A stretch of 64,000 nt of DNA. Origin: Halomicrococcus gelatinilyticus (lineage in GTDB: Archaea; Halobacteriota; Halobacteria; Halobacteriales; Haladaptataceae). How positions within the stretch are numbered: position 1 is the first letter of the stretch; each line of letters starts with the position of its first letter. The position numbers were made by a program, and so were the translations under genes. Positions 16,443 to 24,937 of this stretch are shown piece by piece. Location of the stretch: the NCBI GenBank assembly GCA_024227995.1, contig CP100466.1, positions 310,001 through 374,000 of the forward strand, in the 5' to 3' direction. The notes under the pieces are model-generated. The model saw nothing but the letters and a program-made list of their open reading frames with translations, searched no databases and was not told where the DNA came from.

Positions 16443-17392
16443 CTCGTGTCTCCGTTGATGGTCTGCTCCATGGACTCCAGTTTCGCCAGCCGGTCCGCGC
16501 CGACCTTCTCCAGGTACTCCTCGTGGGGGACGATCCACTCGTCGAGCCAGTCGAGGAACTCCTCGCGGTCCTTCGACTCGAGGCCGTACTCCCGGTAGAA
16601 CGGGAGGTCGGCGTAGTACTCGCCGTAGCAGTGCCACGGATGGCAGCCGAACGGGACCTCGACGACCGCGTCGACGGCGTAGAACGGGATGCGGGTGAGT
16701 TCGGGCGCTTCCTCGATCTCCCCGGTCGGGACGACCTCCTCGCACGTGATGACGGTGTGCTCGGCGGCCCGGGCCTTGAGGTGGTCGTTGACGACGTTGC
16801 CGAATATCTGCGCGTTGCCCTGCGCGTCCGCGCGCTGGACGTGGATGATGGCGACGTCGGGGTTCGCCGCGGGCACGAGCGCGAGTTCGTCGCCGGAGCC
16901 GAACGGGTCCTCGATGACCTCGATGTCGTCGTTCTTCGCGGCGATGTCGGTGCCGAGCATCGACCGCGTGGGGACGAAGGGGACGTCCATCGCGCCGGCG
17001 AAGAAGAGGAGCGACGACCCGAAGTTCGAGACGTCCTGCATCTCCAGGTGGTGGGGGACGTCGTCCTCGACCGCGCGCCGGACGTTGTGGCCCTGGGAGA
17101 TGAGGCTGGTGCCGACCCAGGAGCCGACGTACTCGTCGACGCAGCCGGCACCAACCATCATGTCGAAGAGGGTGGTCCGGGCGTCGTCGACGACGCACAG
17201 TCCCTCCTTCTCCTGGCGGATGATCTCGCGGGCCGCCGCCTCGGGGTCGCGGCCGCCCATCCCGCCGAAGGCGACGCTCGCCCCGTCGGGGACGTACTCG
17301 TCGACGGCCGATTCGAGGTCGGTCGTCTTGTCGCGCGTCGCGGCCGCCTCTGTGTCTGTTCCGTCACCCATCTCGTCGGTCACCGGGCTCAT
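16439..17392 (-). CDS. CoA-transferase alpha subunit (glutaconate CoA-transferase-like)
   Basis: The 317-residue protein has the alpha-subunit fold. VPDGASVAFGGMGGRDP provides the glycine-rich CoA-binding loop near residue 45. VVDDARTTLFDMMVGAGCVDEYVGSWVG and HHLEMQDVSNFGSSLLF follow, as in GctA. About 30 N-terminal residues are acidic and disordered. It should pair with the next gene to make an alpha-beta transferase. The start at 17392 overlaps the M20 stop by four bases and its stop overlaps the beta start by four, which makes a tightly coupled operon. The donor and acceptor CoA esters are not predictable from sequence. Confidence 0.85.
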   Translation of the reverse strand: MSPVTDEMGDGTDTEAAATRDKTTDLESAVDEYVPDGASVAFGGMGGRDPEAAAREIIRQEKEGLCVVDDARTTLFDMMVGAGCVDEYVGSWVGTSLISQGHNVRRAVEDDVPHHLEMQDVSNFGSSLLFFAGAMDVPFVPTRSMLGTDIAAKNDDIEVIEDPFGSGDELALVPAANPDVAIIHVQRADAQGNAQIFGNVVNDHLKARAAEHTVITCEEVVPTGEIEEAPELTRIPFYAVDAVVEVPFGCHPWHCYGEYYADLPFYREYGLESKDREEFLDWLDEWIVPHEEYLEKVGADRLAKLESMEQTINGDTR

Positions 17393-18723
17393 TCGGCGGC
17401 CTCCGATGCGTCGAGGTCGCTCGCCCGCTCGTCGAGTTCGTAGCCGCACCACTCCATCGCGAGGAACGCGAGCGCCTTCGTCGTCTCGACGAGGTCCTCG
17501 ACGGGCAGGTACTCGTCGGTGCCGTGGATGTTGTAGTCGCCCGGTCCGAAACAGACGGCGGGCGTGTCGGCGTAGTTGACGAAGAAGCGGGAGTCGATGC
17601 CGCCGGGGAAGCCCTTGGCGTGGCTCTCGCGGTCGAACTCCGCGGCCATCACGTCCTGGACGGTCGTGACGATCTCCTCGTCGGGCGATATCTTCGCGGA
17701 GCTTCCGCGCCAGCCGAACCACTCGACCGCCGGCGGGTGGTCGTCGAGCCACGGGTCGCCGTCGGCCGCGCGGCGGACCGTCTCCTCGACGACGTCGTGT
17801 ATCTCCTCCCGCGTCTCGTCGGGCGCGTGGGAGATGCGCGCCTCGAGGACGGCCTCGTCGGGGACGCTGGAGGCCCACTCCCCGGCGTGGAGGGTGCCGA
17901 GGTTGAGCGAGACGGTGTGTTCGTGCCACTGCTCGAAGAGGTCGTCGTGGACGCTCTCCTTGCGCTCGTCGTGGAGCGCCTCGAGCGCCCGGTAGATGGG
18001 GACCAGCTTCGAGATGGCGTTGACGCCGTTGTCGGTCTCGGCGGCGTGGGCGCTCTTGCCCTCGACGGTCACCCGGAAGTAGGAGACGCCGTCGTTGGCG
18101 ATCCACATGTCGAAGTCAGTCGGTTCGGGGATGACCACGGCGTCGACGTCCGCCGCGTCGTCGTCGAGCACGGTCGCCAGCGTGCCGCCGTAGCCGCCGG
18201 CCTCCTCCTCGATGACCGACTCGACGGTCACGTCGCCGAGGAGTTCGACGCCGGCGCGGTCGAGCGCTTCGAGCGCGTAGACCATGGCGGCCACGCCGCC
18301 CTTCATGTCGGAGGCACCGCGCCCGATCAGCTTTCCGTCCTCGACGTCGCCCGAGAAGGGGTCGAACGACCACTGCTCTGCGTCGCCCTCGGGGACGACG
18401 TCGACGTGACCGTTGAACAGCAGCGAGCGGCCGTCGCCGGAACCCTCGCGCGTACCGATGACGTTGGGGCGGTCGTCGTAGGGCTCGCCGGTGTCGGAGT
18501 ACTCCGGGTGGTCCTCGATGCCGGCCACCTCGTGGGCCTCGAGCGTCCGGACGTCGAGACCGATTTCGTTAAGCTTGTCGCGTACGCGTGACTGTACCGG
18601 TGCTTCGTCCCCCTGCACGCTTCGCTCGGTCACGAGGTCGCTCGCGAACGCTACTGCGTCGTCGGTGAGGGCCTCTACTGCCGTGTCCACGCGGTTACGA
18701 GCGGTCCTGTCTATCTCCGTCAT
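17389..18723 (-). CDS. M20 family amidohydrolase (ArgE/DapE type)
   Basis: The 444-residue zinc hydrolase removes an N-acyl or peptide-like group from an amino compound. Metal ligands and catalytic residues are visible in order: His in LLFNGHVDVVP, Asp in GRGASDMKGG, the Glu pair in VIEEEAGGYGG, Glu in VVIPEPTDFD, and the late His in YNIHGTDEYLP. A dimerisation insert (residues about 200-320) includes KSAHAAETDNGVNAI. It is the first gene of the leftward operon, and its promoter region faces that of the ABC importer. Known relatives deacylate acetylornithine or succinyl-diaminopimelate. Here the neighbours suggest deacylation of an imported N-acyl amine. Confidence 0.85.
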   Translation of the reverse strand: MTEIDRTARNRVDTAVEALTDDAVAFASDLVTERSVQGDEAPVQSRVRDKLNEIGLDVRTLEAHEVAGIEDHPEYSDTGEPYDDRPNVIGTREGSGDGRSLLFNGHVDVVPEGDAEQWSFDPFSGDVEDGKLIGRGASDMKGGVAAMVYALEALDRAGVELLGDVTVESVIEEEAGGYGGTLATVLDDDAADVDAVVIPEPTDFDMWIANDGVSYFRVTVEGKSAHAAETDNGVNAISKLVPIYRALEALHDERKESVHDDLFEQWHEHTVSLNLGTLHAGEWASSVPDEAVLEARISHAPDETREEIHDVVEETVRRAADGDPWLDDHPPAVEWFGWRGSSAKISPDEEIVTTVQDVMAAEFDRESHAKGFPGGIDSRFFVNYADTPAVCFGPGDYNIHGTDEYLPVEDLVETTKALAFLAMEWCGYELDERASDLDASEAAE

Positions 18724-18813
18724 GCGTCCGTTCCCACCCCACTGCGGTTCGTCGTTCTGCGTGTTACCATGTACGCCCCATTTGCCCTTACCAGTGTTAA
18801 CTCTTTACCCGAT

Positions 18814-18850
18814 AGTACGATACTTTGTACTTCATAGGACGATATATTTT
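18814..18850 (+). promoter_or_regulatory. TATA box and inverted repeat at divergent catabolic/transport promoter
   Basis: TATATTTT at 18843-18850 is a good archaeal TATA box, placing transcription start some 12-18 bases before the binding-protein start. Just upstream, AGTAC-(8)-GTACT (18814-18831) is a short inverted repeat that could bind the local Lrp-like regulator. It lies between the two divergent operons, so it could control both. Confidence 0.45.
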
Positions 18851-18891
18851 ACCAAGGTTTATTAGCCCAGGGGGTACTGTTACCGGTGTAC

Positions 18892-20034
18892 ATGGGAAGA
18901 AGAAGACAGGCGACTGACGGAAACCGGACTCTGGACAGCGGTCGGCGTCGTCGCGTCCTGACCTCTGTCGCGGGCGGTACTGCGCTGGGACTCGCGGGCT
19001 GTCTCGGGAGCCTCGGTGGCGGCGGCAGCGGCGGAGACGGGGAGCTCGCGGACGAGCTCGTCCTCCAGATGCCCGGCGGCCACTACCTCGACTCCTTCAA
19101 GGAGAAGGTGTTCAAGCCCTTCGAGGAGGAGTACGGCGTGACGATCAAGACCGAACTCCACGGCGACCAGTTCGCGGGCTACTCGAAGATCAAGGCCGGC
19201 CAGACGGAGGCCGACCTGTTCAAGTCGTCCGCGTCGACCCTCAACATGGGGTCGAAAGAAGGACTCTGGCACACGCTCGACGAGAGCAAGTTCGAGAACT
19301 ACGGGAACCTTCTGGACCTCTTCCAGAACCCGCTCTACGACCCGAACGACGACGTCCACGGCATCCCGTACGTCTACGGGACCATCGGGATGGCCTACAA
19401 CAAAGAGGAGCTCGGTGAACTGGACTCCTGGGAGGCCGCCTGGGACACCGCCAACGAGGGCAAGGTGACCATGGAAGGCTACGGCTTCGTGCGCGTGTTC
19501 ACCACCGCCGTCTACCTCGGCATGGACCCCAACGACATCCAGGTCGACGGCTCCTACGAGAAGGGCATCCAGAAGATCTGGGACAAGGTGAAAGAACAAC
19601 GGCCGCTGGTGACGAAGTACTGGACGAGCGGCGACGAGCACGTCCGGCTGTTCTCCCAGAAGCAGGCGCTCGTCGGCGAGGCCTGGGGCGGCCGCATCTA
19701 CGGCGCCGTCCAGGACGGCTACGACTTCCTCGACTACGTCATCCCCAAGGAGGGCGCGTACGGCTGGTCCGACAACTGGGTCGTCCTGGAGGACACGTCC
19801 GAGAAGAAGAAGAACACCGCGTACACGTTCCTCGACTACCTCCTCGATGACGACGTCATGCAGTCGCTGTGTGAGAAGCTGGGCTACCCGCCCGCGACCA
19901 GCGTCACGTCCAAGGGCATCGAGGAGCTCTACGACTACGACCCGAGCGGCGGCGAGCGTCTGACGTTCCTCAACCCCGAGTACAAGGACGAACACGAGGA
20001 CGAGTGGTCGAAGAAGTGGGAATCGGTCCAGTAA
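18892..20034 (+). CDS. Polyamine-type ABC transporter substrate-binding lipoprotein
   Basis: The product of about 380 residues has a Tat lipoprotein signal (RRRRVLTSVAGGTALGLAGC, lipid cysteine at residue 37), then a Gly/Ser linker. The PotD/PotF-type binding domain follows: ELVLQMPGGHYLDSFKEKVF and later TEADLFKSSASTLNMGSKEG, GIPYVYGTIGMAYNKEEL, and VIPKEGAYGWSDNWV, where acidic and aromatic residues line the ligand site in spermidine/putrescine relatives. A GTG six bases upstream is an alternative start. It would deliver a positively charged amine to the permeases encoded downstream. The neighbours suggest a catabolic amine substrate, which is inference. Confidence 0.85.
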   Translation: MGRRRQATDGNRTLDSGRRRRVLTSVAGGTALGLAGCLGSLGGGGSGGDGELADELVLQMPGGHYLDSFKEKVFKPFEEEYGVTIKTELHGDQFAGYSKIKAGQTEADLFKSSASTLNMGSKEGLWHTLDESKFENYGNLLDLFQNPLYDPNDDVHGIPYVYGTIGMAYNKEELGELDSWEAAWDTANEGKVTMEGYGFVRVFTTAVYLGMDPNDIQVDGSYEKGIQKIWDKVKEQRPLVTKYWTSGDEHVRLFSQKQALVGEAWGGRIYGAVQDGYDFLDYVIPKEGAYGWSDNWVVLEDTSEKKKNTAYTFLDYLLDDDVMQSLCEKLGYPPATSVTSKGIEELYDYDPSGGERLTFLNPEYKDEHEDEWSKKWESVQ

Positions 20035-20044
20035 CTCCAGAACC

Positions 20045-20058
20045 TTTTATAAATATAT
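20045..20058 (+). promoter_or_regulatory. Strong TATA box between binding-protein and ATPase genes
   Basis: TTTTATAAATATAT lies 26-39 bases before the ATPase GTG and only about ten bases after the binding-protein stop. Its position fits a leaderless transcript starting near 20080. The ATPase and permeases may therefore have their own promoter, with the binding protein made separately at higher level. Confidence 0.55.
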
Positions 20059-20083
20059 CCGATACAACGCAACGTGATTACCA

Positions 20084-21157
20084 GTGACATACCTTGAAAT
20101 AGACGATCTGGTCAAGCAGTTCGGGGACCTGACGGCCGTCGACGACGTCTCGTTCACGGTCGAGGAGGGCGAGTTCGTGACCGTCGTGGGGCCGAGCGGG
20201 TGCGGGAAGACGACGACGCTCCGGATGATCGCCGGCCTGGAGGACCCGACGGCCGGGACGATACGCATCCGCGGCGACGACATCACGTCGCTGCCGGCCT
20301 ACGAGCGCGACATCGGCGTCGTGTTCCAGGACTACGCCCTGTTCCCCCACAAGACGGTGTTCGAGAACATCGCCTTCGGGCTGAAGATGCGCGGCGCGAG
20401 CGAGGCCGAACAGGAGGCGGCCGTCGAGGAGATGCTCCGCATCATCAACCTCGAGGGCTACGAGGACCAGTACCCCCACGAGTGCAGCGGCGGCGAACAG
20501 CAGCGCGTCGCGGTCGCCCGCGCGCTCGCGTTCGACCCCGACCTCGTCCTGATGGACGAGCCGCTCAGCAACCTCGACAAGAAGCTGCGCCAGTCGATGC
20601 GGACCGAACTGAAGCGTATCCAGCGCGAGACCGGCGTGACGACCATCTACGTCACGCACAACCAGACCGAGGCGCTGTCGATGGGCGACAACATCGCAGT
20701 CCTCAACGACGGCCGCCTCGAACAGTTCGGCGACCCCAAGGCCGCCTACCAGGACCCTGACACGCCCTTCGTCGCCGACTTCCTCGGCCAGTCCTCGCAG
20801 GTGTCGGGCACATTCCGCCACAACGGGAGCGGGCCCGAGGTCGTCTCCGACGGGGGGACCACCATCGACGTCACGCCGAAAGACGACGTCACAGACGGCG
20901 ACGACGTCGAGGTCTTCCTCCGGAACGAACTCCTGTCGCTCGTCGACGGCGAGTCGAACGGTGCGAACGTCTTCGAGGGCGAGGTCCGGAACGTCGACTA
21001 CCAGGGCAGCGACGTGAACTACTTCGTGTCGGTCCCGTCCCTCGGGACGACGGTCATGGTCAGCGCGACGACCGGCATGCAGCAGACGACGTTCTCCGAG
21101 GGGACCTCGGTCGAACTGGCGATCGACCCCGCGGACGTCATCTACACGCATCCGTGA
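20084..21157 (+). CDS. Polyamine-type ABC transporter ATPase
   Basis: The 357-residue protein energises the importer. Walker A is GPSGCGKTTTLRM near residues 36-48, the Q-loop is GVVFQDYALFPHKTV, the ABC signature is ECSGGEQQRVAVARAL, Walker B is LVLMDEPLSNLD, and the switch His is in YVTHNQTEAL. The signature has Cys-Ser-Gly-Gly-Glu instead of the usual Leu-Ser-Gly-Gly-Gln. After residue 240 a TOBE-type regulatory domain follows. The start is GTG, placed by the TATA box 26-39 bases upstream. The stop overlaps the first permease start (GTGA). This matches PotA-class ATPases. Confidence 0.9.
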   Translation: MTYLEIDDLVKQFGDLTAVDDVSFTVEEGEFVTVVGPSGCGKTTTLRMIAGLEDPTAGTIRIRGDDITSLPAYERDIGVVFQDYALFPHKTVFENIAFGLKMRGASEAEQEAAVEEMLRIINLEGYEDQYPHECSGGEQQRVAVARALAFDPDLVLMDEPLSNLDKKLRQSMRTELKRIQRETGVTTIYVTHNQTEALSMGDNIAVLNDGRLEQFGDPKAAYQDPDTPFVADFLGQSSQVSGTFRHNGSGPEVVSDGGTTIDVTPKDDVTDGDDVEVFLRNELLSLVDGESNGANVFEGEVRNVDYQGSDVNYFVSVPSLGTTVMVSATTGMQQTTFSEGTSVELAIDPADVIYTHP

Positions 21158-22107
21158 CCATGTCGGGCAAGGACGCCACCGGCATGGGAAGGGAGGCCGT
21201 AACGGGCGAGCGGAGCACGTTCACGACGATCCAGGAGCGCGTCGCCGCCAACGACTACGCGCGGTGGCTCCTCTCGCCGGGGCTGGGACTGCTGTGGGTG
21301 TTCCTGTTCCTGTTCGCACCGCTTTCGATCATCGTCCTGTTCAGCTTCTACAGCTCAGGCGAGTACGGAACCATCGTCGCCGAGTTCACGCTGGAGAACT
21401 ACGCCCGGTTCCTGAACAGTCCGACGTACCAGGCCGTCGTCGCGAAGTCGTTCGGCATCGGCGTGCTGACGACGCTCATCGTCCTGCCGCTCGGCTACAC
21501 GCTCGGCTACTACCTCGGCCGGACCGAAACCCGCTGGAAGCCCATCCTGCTCGGCCTCGTCGTCGTGCAGTTCTGGGTGCCCATCATCATTCGGACCTAC
21601 GCGTGGATCTCCGTGCTCGGCCGCCAGGGACTGGTGAACAAGCTCCTGCTGGGCCTCGGCGTCGTGAACGAACCGGTGCAGTTGCTGTACACGCTGCCCG
21701 GGATGATGGTCGGGCTGGTCGTCAGCCTGCTGCCGTTCATGATACTGCCGGTGTACTCGTCGGTGAGCACCATCGACGACGACATCATCCAGGCGGCGAA
21801 GACGCTCGGCGCGACCGACGCGCGGGCGTTCCGCGAGGTGACCCTGCCGCTCTCGTGGCCGGGCATCGTCTCCGGCATCCTGTTCACGTTCATCATCTCT
21901 GCGGGCGCGTTCATCGCGCCCCAGTTGCTCGGCGGACCGGCCGAGCGGATGGTCGCGCCGGTCATCGCCGACGTGTTCCTCAAGGACTTCAACTGGCCGT
22001 TCGCGGCGGCGCTGTCGCTGGTGTACTTCCTGCTCATCGGCGTCGCGCTGTACCTGTTCACGCGGAAGGCCGACCTCGAGGAGGCCCTGGAGGGGACCTC
22101 GCTATGA
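21154..22107 (+). CDS. Polyamine-type ABC transporter permease 1 (PotB-like)
   Basis: The 317-residue integral membrane protein has six helices. The N-terminal 45 residues are polar. Helices follow from about residue 45, with FGIGVLTTLIVLPLGYTLGY and the EAA loop at DIIQAAKTLGATDARAFREVTLPLSWPGI, which contacts the ATPase. The GTG at 21154 overlaps the ATPase stop by four bases, matching the overlap style of the locus; an ATG two codons later is also possible. It forms the pore with the next permease. Family resemblance is to PotB/PotH, transporters of putrescine or spermidine. Confidence 0.88.
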   Translation: MTMSGKDATGMGREAVTGERSTFTTIQERVAANDYARWLLSPGLGLLWVFLFLFAPLSIIVLFSFYSSGEYGTIVAEFTLENYARFLNSPTYQAVVAKSFGIGVLTTLIVLPLGYTLGYYLGRTETRWKPILLGLVVVQFWVPIIIRTYAWISVLGRQGLVNKLLLGLGVVNEPVQLLYTLPGMMVGLVVSLLPFMILPVYSSVSTIDDDIIQAAKTLGATDARAFREVTLPLSWPGIVSGILFTFIISAGAFIAPQLLGGPAERMVAPVIADVFLKDFNWPFAAALSLVYFLLIGVALYLFTRKADLEEALEGTSL

Positions 22108-22898
22108 GCCGCAACTGGAACTGGACGGGCATCAAGGCCGTCTCGGCGTTCGTCTACTTCAGCATGCTCGTCCCGCTGCTGGTGGTCGTGGTCAACTCCT
22201 TCCACCCCAAGCGCATCCCCAGCTTCCCACCGTCGGAGCTCAGCCTGCACTGGTACGGCGAGTTCTTCGCCGACGAGATGTTCCTGAACGCCGTCTGGGT
22301 CAGCACCAAGGTCGGCATCGTCGCCGCGCTCGGCTGCGGCCTGCTCGGCACCGTCACGGCGATGGGGTTCGTCCGCAAGCAGTTCCCCTTCCAGAAGGGA
22401 CTGACCATCGTCGTGCTCTCGCCGATGCTGGTCCCGCCCGTCATCATCGGTCTCGCGTCGACGATGTTCTTCACCGAGATCGGCTGGGACCGCAGCTTCG
22501 CGTGGCTGGCCGTGATGCACATGCTCATCACGCTGCCGTACGCGTTCCTCATCGTCCGCAGTCGCCTCTACCTCTTCGACGACTCGCTGGAGGAGGCGGC
22601 CAGAACCCTGGGGGCCGACCACCTGACGACGTTCCGCGAGGTAACCTTCCCGATCATCTCGCCAGCCATCGTCACCGCGATGGTGCTCTCGTTCGTCATC
22701 TCGTTCGGCGAGTTCACCGCGACCCAGTTCTGGGTCGCCGGGAGCACGACCACCGTCCCGGTGGTCATCTACACGATGCTGGAGACGCTCATCACGCCCA
22801 AGGTGAACGTCCTGGCGACGCTCGTGCTGGTGGTCACCATCGGCATCCCCATCGCCGCGTTCGCCATCCGCAACCGCTTATTCCCTGCGCAGAACTGA
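22104..22898 (+). CDS. Polyamine-type ABC transporter permease 2 (PotC-like)
   Basis: The 264-residue membrane protein pairs with the preceding permease. Six helices are predicted, starting with AVSAFVYFSMLVPLLVVVVN. The EAA loop is EEAARTLGADHLTTFREVTFPIISPAI, with the expected Gly at position five after E-A-A. It starts at an ATG overlapping the preceding stop (ATGA). It ends 18 bases before the convergent regulator gene. The PotC/PotI class matches by length and by the SFGEFTATQFW segment near the C-terminal third. The importer now looks complete: binding protein, ATPase and two permeases. Confidence 0.88.
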   Translation: MSRNWNWTGIKAVSAFVYFSMLVPLLVVVVNSFHPKRIPSFPPSELSLHWYGEFFADEMFLNAVWVSTKVGIVAALGCGLLGTVTAMGFVRKQFPFQKGLTIVVLSPMLVPPVIIGLASTMFFTEIGWDRSFAWLAVMHMLITLPYAFLIVRSRLYLFDDSLEEAARTLGADHLTTFREVTFPIISPAIVTAMVLSFVISFGEFTATQFWVAGSTTTVPVVIYTMLETLITPKVNVLATLVLVVTIGIPIAAFAIRNRLFPAQN

Positions 22899-22916
22899 GC
22901 AGTCGCGACCCGCCGT

Positions 22917-23450
22917 CTATTCTTCCGTCTCGCTCCGGAGCAGTTCGAAGATCTCCGGGTCGGTGCGGAACTTCAGGAGGTTGTGGACGACCGAGTTGCG
23001 GACGTTGTCGACCACTTCCCCGTGGTCCTTGTAGAACTCGTGGATCCACTGGGATTCGGCCTGTCGCGTGCGGAACATCATGATGGTCTTCCACTGGTAC
23101 TCGCCGTTCGAGATGAAGAACATCAGCGTGTGCTCGTCGGCCTTGATGTCCTCCATCGCGTCGTACCACCCCTCCTCGAAGTGCTCGGGGTTGAACTTGA
23201 ACTCGAACAGCGCGAAGTTGTAGAACGTCTCGTTGGGCATGACGGCCTCCTGGAAGACGCCCTGGTCGCGCATCTTGCGGATGGTCTCGCTGACGGTGAC
23301 GTGGGACACCTCGATGTCGTACTTCTCGTCGAGGATGTCCGCGAGTTCCCGCGTCGAGAGCTCGGGGTTCCGACTCAGTTCGCGGAGTATCTTGATGTCG
23401 CGCTCCTTGAACTCCCAGTCGACGTCGTCGGACTGCGGCGGCACGCTCAT
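22917..23450 (-). CDS. Lrp/AsnC-like winged-helix regulator
   Basis: The 177-residue protein has an N-terminal winged helix: DIKILRELSRNPELSTRELA followed by SHVTVSETIRKMRDQGVFQE (about residues 18-70), the Lrp/AsnC pattern. The C-terminal 100 residues are beta-rich with many aromatics (FALFEFKFNPEHFEEGWYDA, LMFFISNGEYQWKTIMMF). They differ from the ordinary RAM domain, so the effector may be unusual. The gene is convergent with the permease operon and divergent from the second aminotransferase gene, whose promoter holds a palindrome. The most likely job is control of this catabolic locus in response to its substrate. Confidence 0.75.
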   Translation of the reverse strand: MSVPPQSDDVDWEFKERDIKILRELSRNPELSTRELADILDEKYDIEVSHVTVSETIRKMRDQGVFQEAVMPNETFYNFALFEFKFNPEHFEEGWYDAMEDIKADEHTLMFFISNGEYQWKTIMMFRTRQAESQWIHEFYKDHGEVVDNVRNSVVHNLLKFRTDPEIFELLRSETEE

Positions 23451-23529
23451 TGCTGATTTCGTTCTTCACGAGCGGTTATAATTACGTCGTCGGTTCACCG
23501 CTCGCCTCGACTCCCGCCGTCCGATAGCT

Positions 23530-23562
23530 ATTTGAGGTTGCCTAACAATGTTCACTTCAAAT
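23530..23562 (+). promoter_or_regulatory. Imperfect inverted repeat at the aminotransferase/regulator promoter
   Basis: ATTTGAGGT at 23530-23538 and ACTTCAAAT at 23554-23562 form an inverted repeat with one mismatch and a 15-base spacer. The right arm lies where a TATA box for a leaderless aminotransferase transcript would be (ATG 23583), so binding there would block initiation. It is a candidate Lrp-like operator. Confidence 0.45.
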
Positions 23563-23582
23563 CCGTATAAGGTTACCAGATT

Positions 23583-24902
23583 ATGCAGAAAGAAACATAT
23601 CCGGACACAAACGATGCGGTCGAGTCCCGCTACGACGACTACCTGATGCCGATCTGGAAGTCGCTCGACGTGCCCGTCAAGCGGTCCAGCGGCTGCACGC
23701 TCGAGGACTTCGAGGGCAACGAGTACCTCGACTGCTTCTCGGGCATCTCGGTCACCAACGCGGGCCACGGCAACGAGGCGGTCGTCGAGGCGGCCAAGGA
23801 CCAGCTCGACGAGTTCGTCCACGGCTGCTCGTACGTCCACCCGAACGAGCCGGTGGCCGCGTTCGCCGAGCGGCTCGCCGAGGTCACGCCCGGCGACCTC
23901 CAGAAGACGTTCTTCTGCAACTCGGGGACGGAAGCCGTCGAGGGTGCCATCAAGCTCGCACGCAAGCACACCGGCAGCACGGAGGTCGTCGCCCTGGAGA
24001 TGGGCTTCCACGGTCGCACGCTCGGCAGTCTCGCGCTCACGGGGAACACGGCGTACAAGGACGGGATGGCCCCGACCATCAACGACGTCTCCCACTTCGC
24101 CGCACCGTACGGCTACCGCTGTCCGCGCTGCGACGGCGACGAGTGCGGTGCCGCCTGTGCGAACGACCTCGAACACGTCATCAAATCCCACACCGCGGAC
24201 GACCTCGCGGCGGTCGTCGTCGAACCCGTGATGGGCGAGGGCGGCATCGTCGTCCCGTCGAACGAGTGGTTCCAGCGCGTCAAGGAGATCGCCCACGACC
24301 ACGGCGCGCTCCTCGTCGTCGACGAGGTGCAGACGGGCTACGGTCGCACCGGCAGTCTCTGGGCTAGCGACCACTTCGAAGTGACACCAGACATCCTCAC
24401 GCAGGCGAAGGGAATCGCCAACGGGCTTCCGCTCGGCGCATTCACCGCGTCCGCGGACGTGGCCGACAGCTTCGGGTCCGGCGACCACCTCTCGACCTTC
24501 GGGGGCAACCCCGTGGCCTGCGCCGCCGCGCTCGCGAACGTCGACGAACTCCAGGACGGCATCGTCGACGACGCCGCCGAACAGGGCGCGTGGCTCGGCG
24601 ACCGCCTCGCCGACCTCGAGGACGAGTACGACGTCGTCGGCGACACCCGCGGACTCGGTCTGATGTACGGCGTCGAACTGGTCGACCCCGACGAGGACGG
24701 GCCGATGGGCGTCGCCGCGGCGCCCGACGCCGACCTCGCCAAGCACGTCAGCCAGCGCCTCCGCGACGAGGGCGTCGTCATCGGCGTCGGCGGGTTCTAC
24801 AAGAACGTGATGCGCTTCCAGCCGCCGCTGACCATCACCCGCGAGCAGCTGGAGCGCGCCGTCGACGAACTGGCAGCCGCCATCGACGCGGAGACGGACT
24901 AA
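23583..24902 (+). CDS. Class III PLP-dependent aminotransferase
   Basis: The 439-residue enzyme has the same fold as the aminotransferase at 14089. Key sites are FFCNSGTEAVEGAIKLAR, the cofactor Asp in LVVDEVQTGYGRTG and the Schiff-base lysine in DILTQAKGIANGLPLG. It has a cysteine cluster CPRC and CGAAC in YRCPRCDGDECGAACANDLE, suggesting a metal-binding or structural loop shared with its neighbour, but without the extra insert. It resembles acetylornithine/4-aminobutyrate/AGXT2-like enzymes. With its own promoter and adjacent regulator, it likely handles a second amino group or a different amine in the same pathway. Confidence 0.88.
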   Translation: MQKETYPDTNDAVESRYDDYLMPIWKSLDVPVKRSSGCTLEDFEGNEYLDCFSGISVTNAGHGNEAVVEAAKDQLDEFVHGCSYVHPNEPVAAFAERLAEVTPGDLQKTFFCNSGTEAVEGAIKLARKHTGSTEVVALEMGFHGRTLGSLALTGNTAYKDGMAPTINDVSHFAAPYGYRCPRCDGDECGAACANDLEHVIKSHTADDLAAVVVEPVMGEGGIVVPSNEWFQRVKEIAHDHGALLVVDEVQTGYGRTGSLWASDHFEVTPDILTQAKGIANGLPLGAFTASADVADSFGSGDHLSTFGGNPVACAAALANVDELQDGIVDDAAEQGAWLGDRLADLEDEYDVVGDTRGLGLMYGVELVDPDEDGPMGVAAAPDADLAKHVSQRLRDEGVVIGVGGFYKNVMRFQPPLTITREQLERAVDELAAAIDAETD

Positions 24903-24937
24903 CGGGCGACGACCCGTTCCCGTCTCCCGCTCGGCGG

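Noticed and set aside
15537..16598. Plus-strand frame of 353 codons opposite the CoA-transferase beta gene
   Set aside because: Shadow of a real gene with clear family motifs on the other strand.
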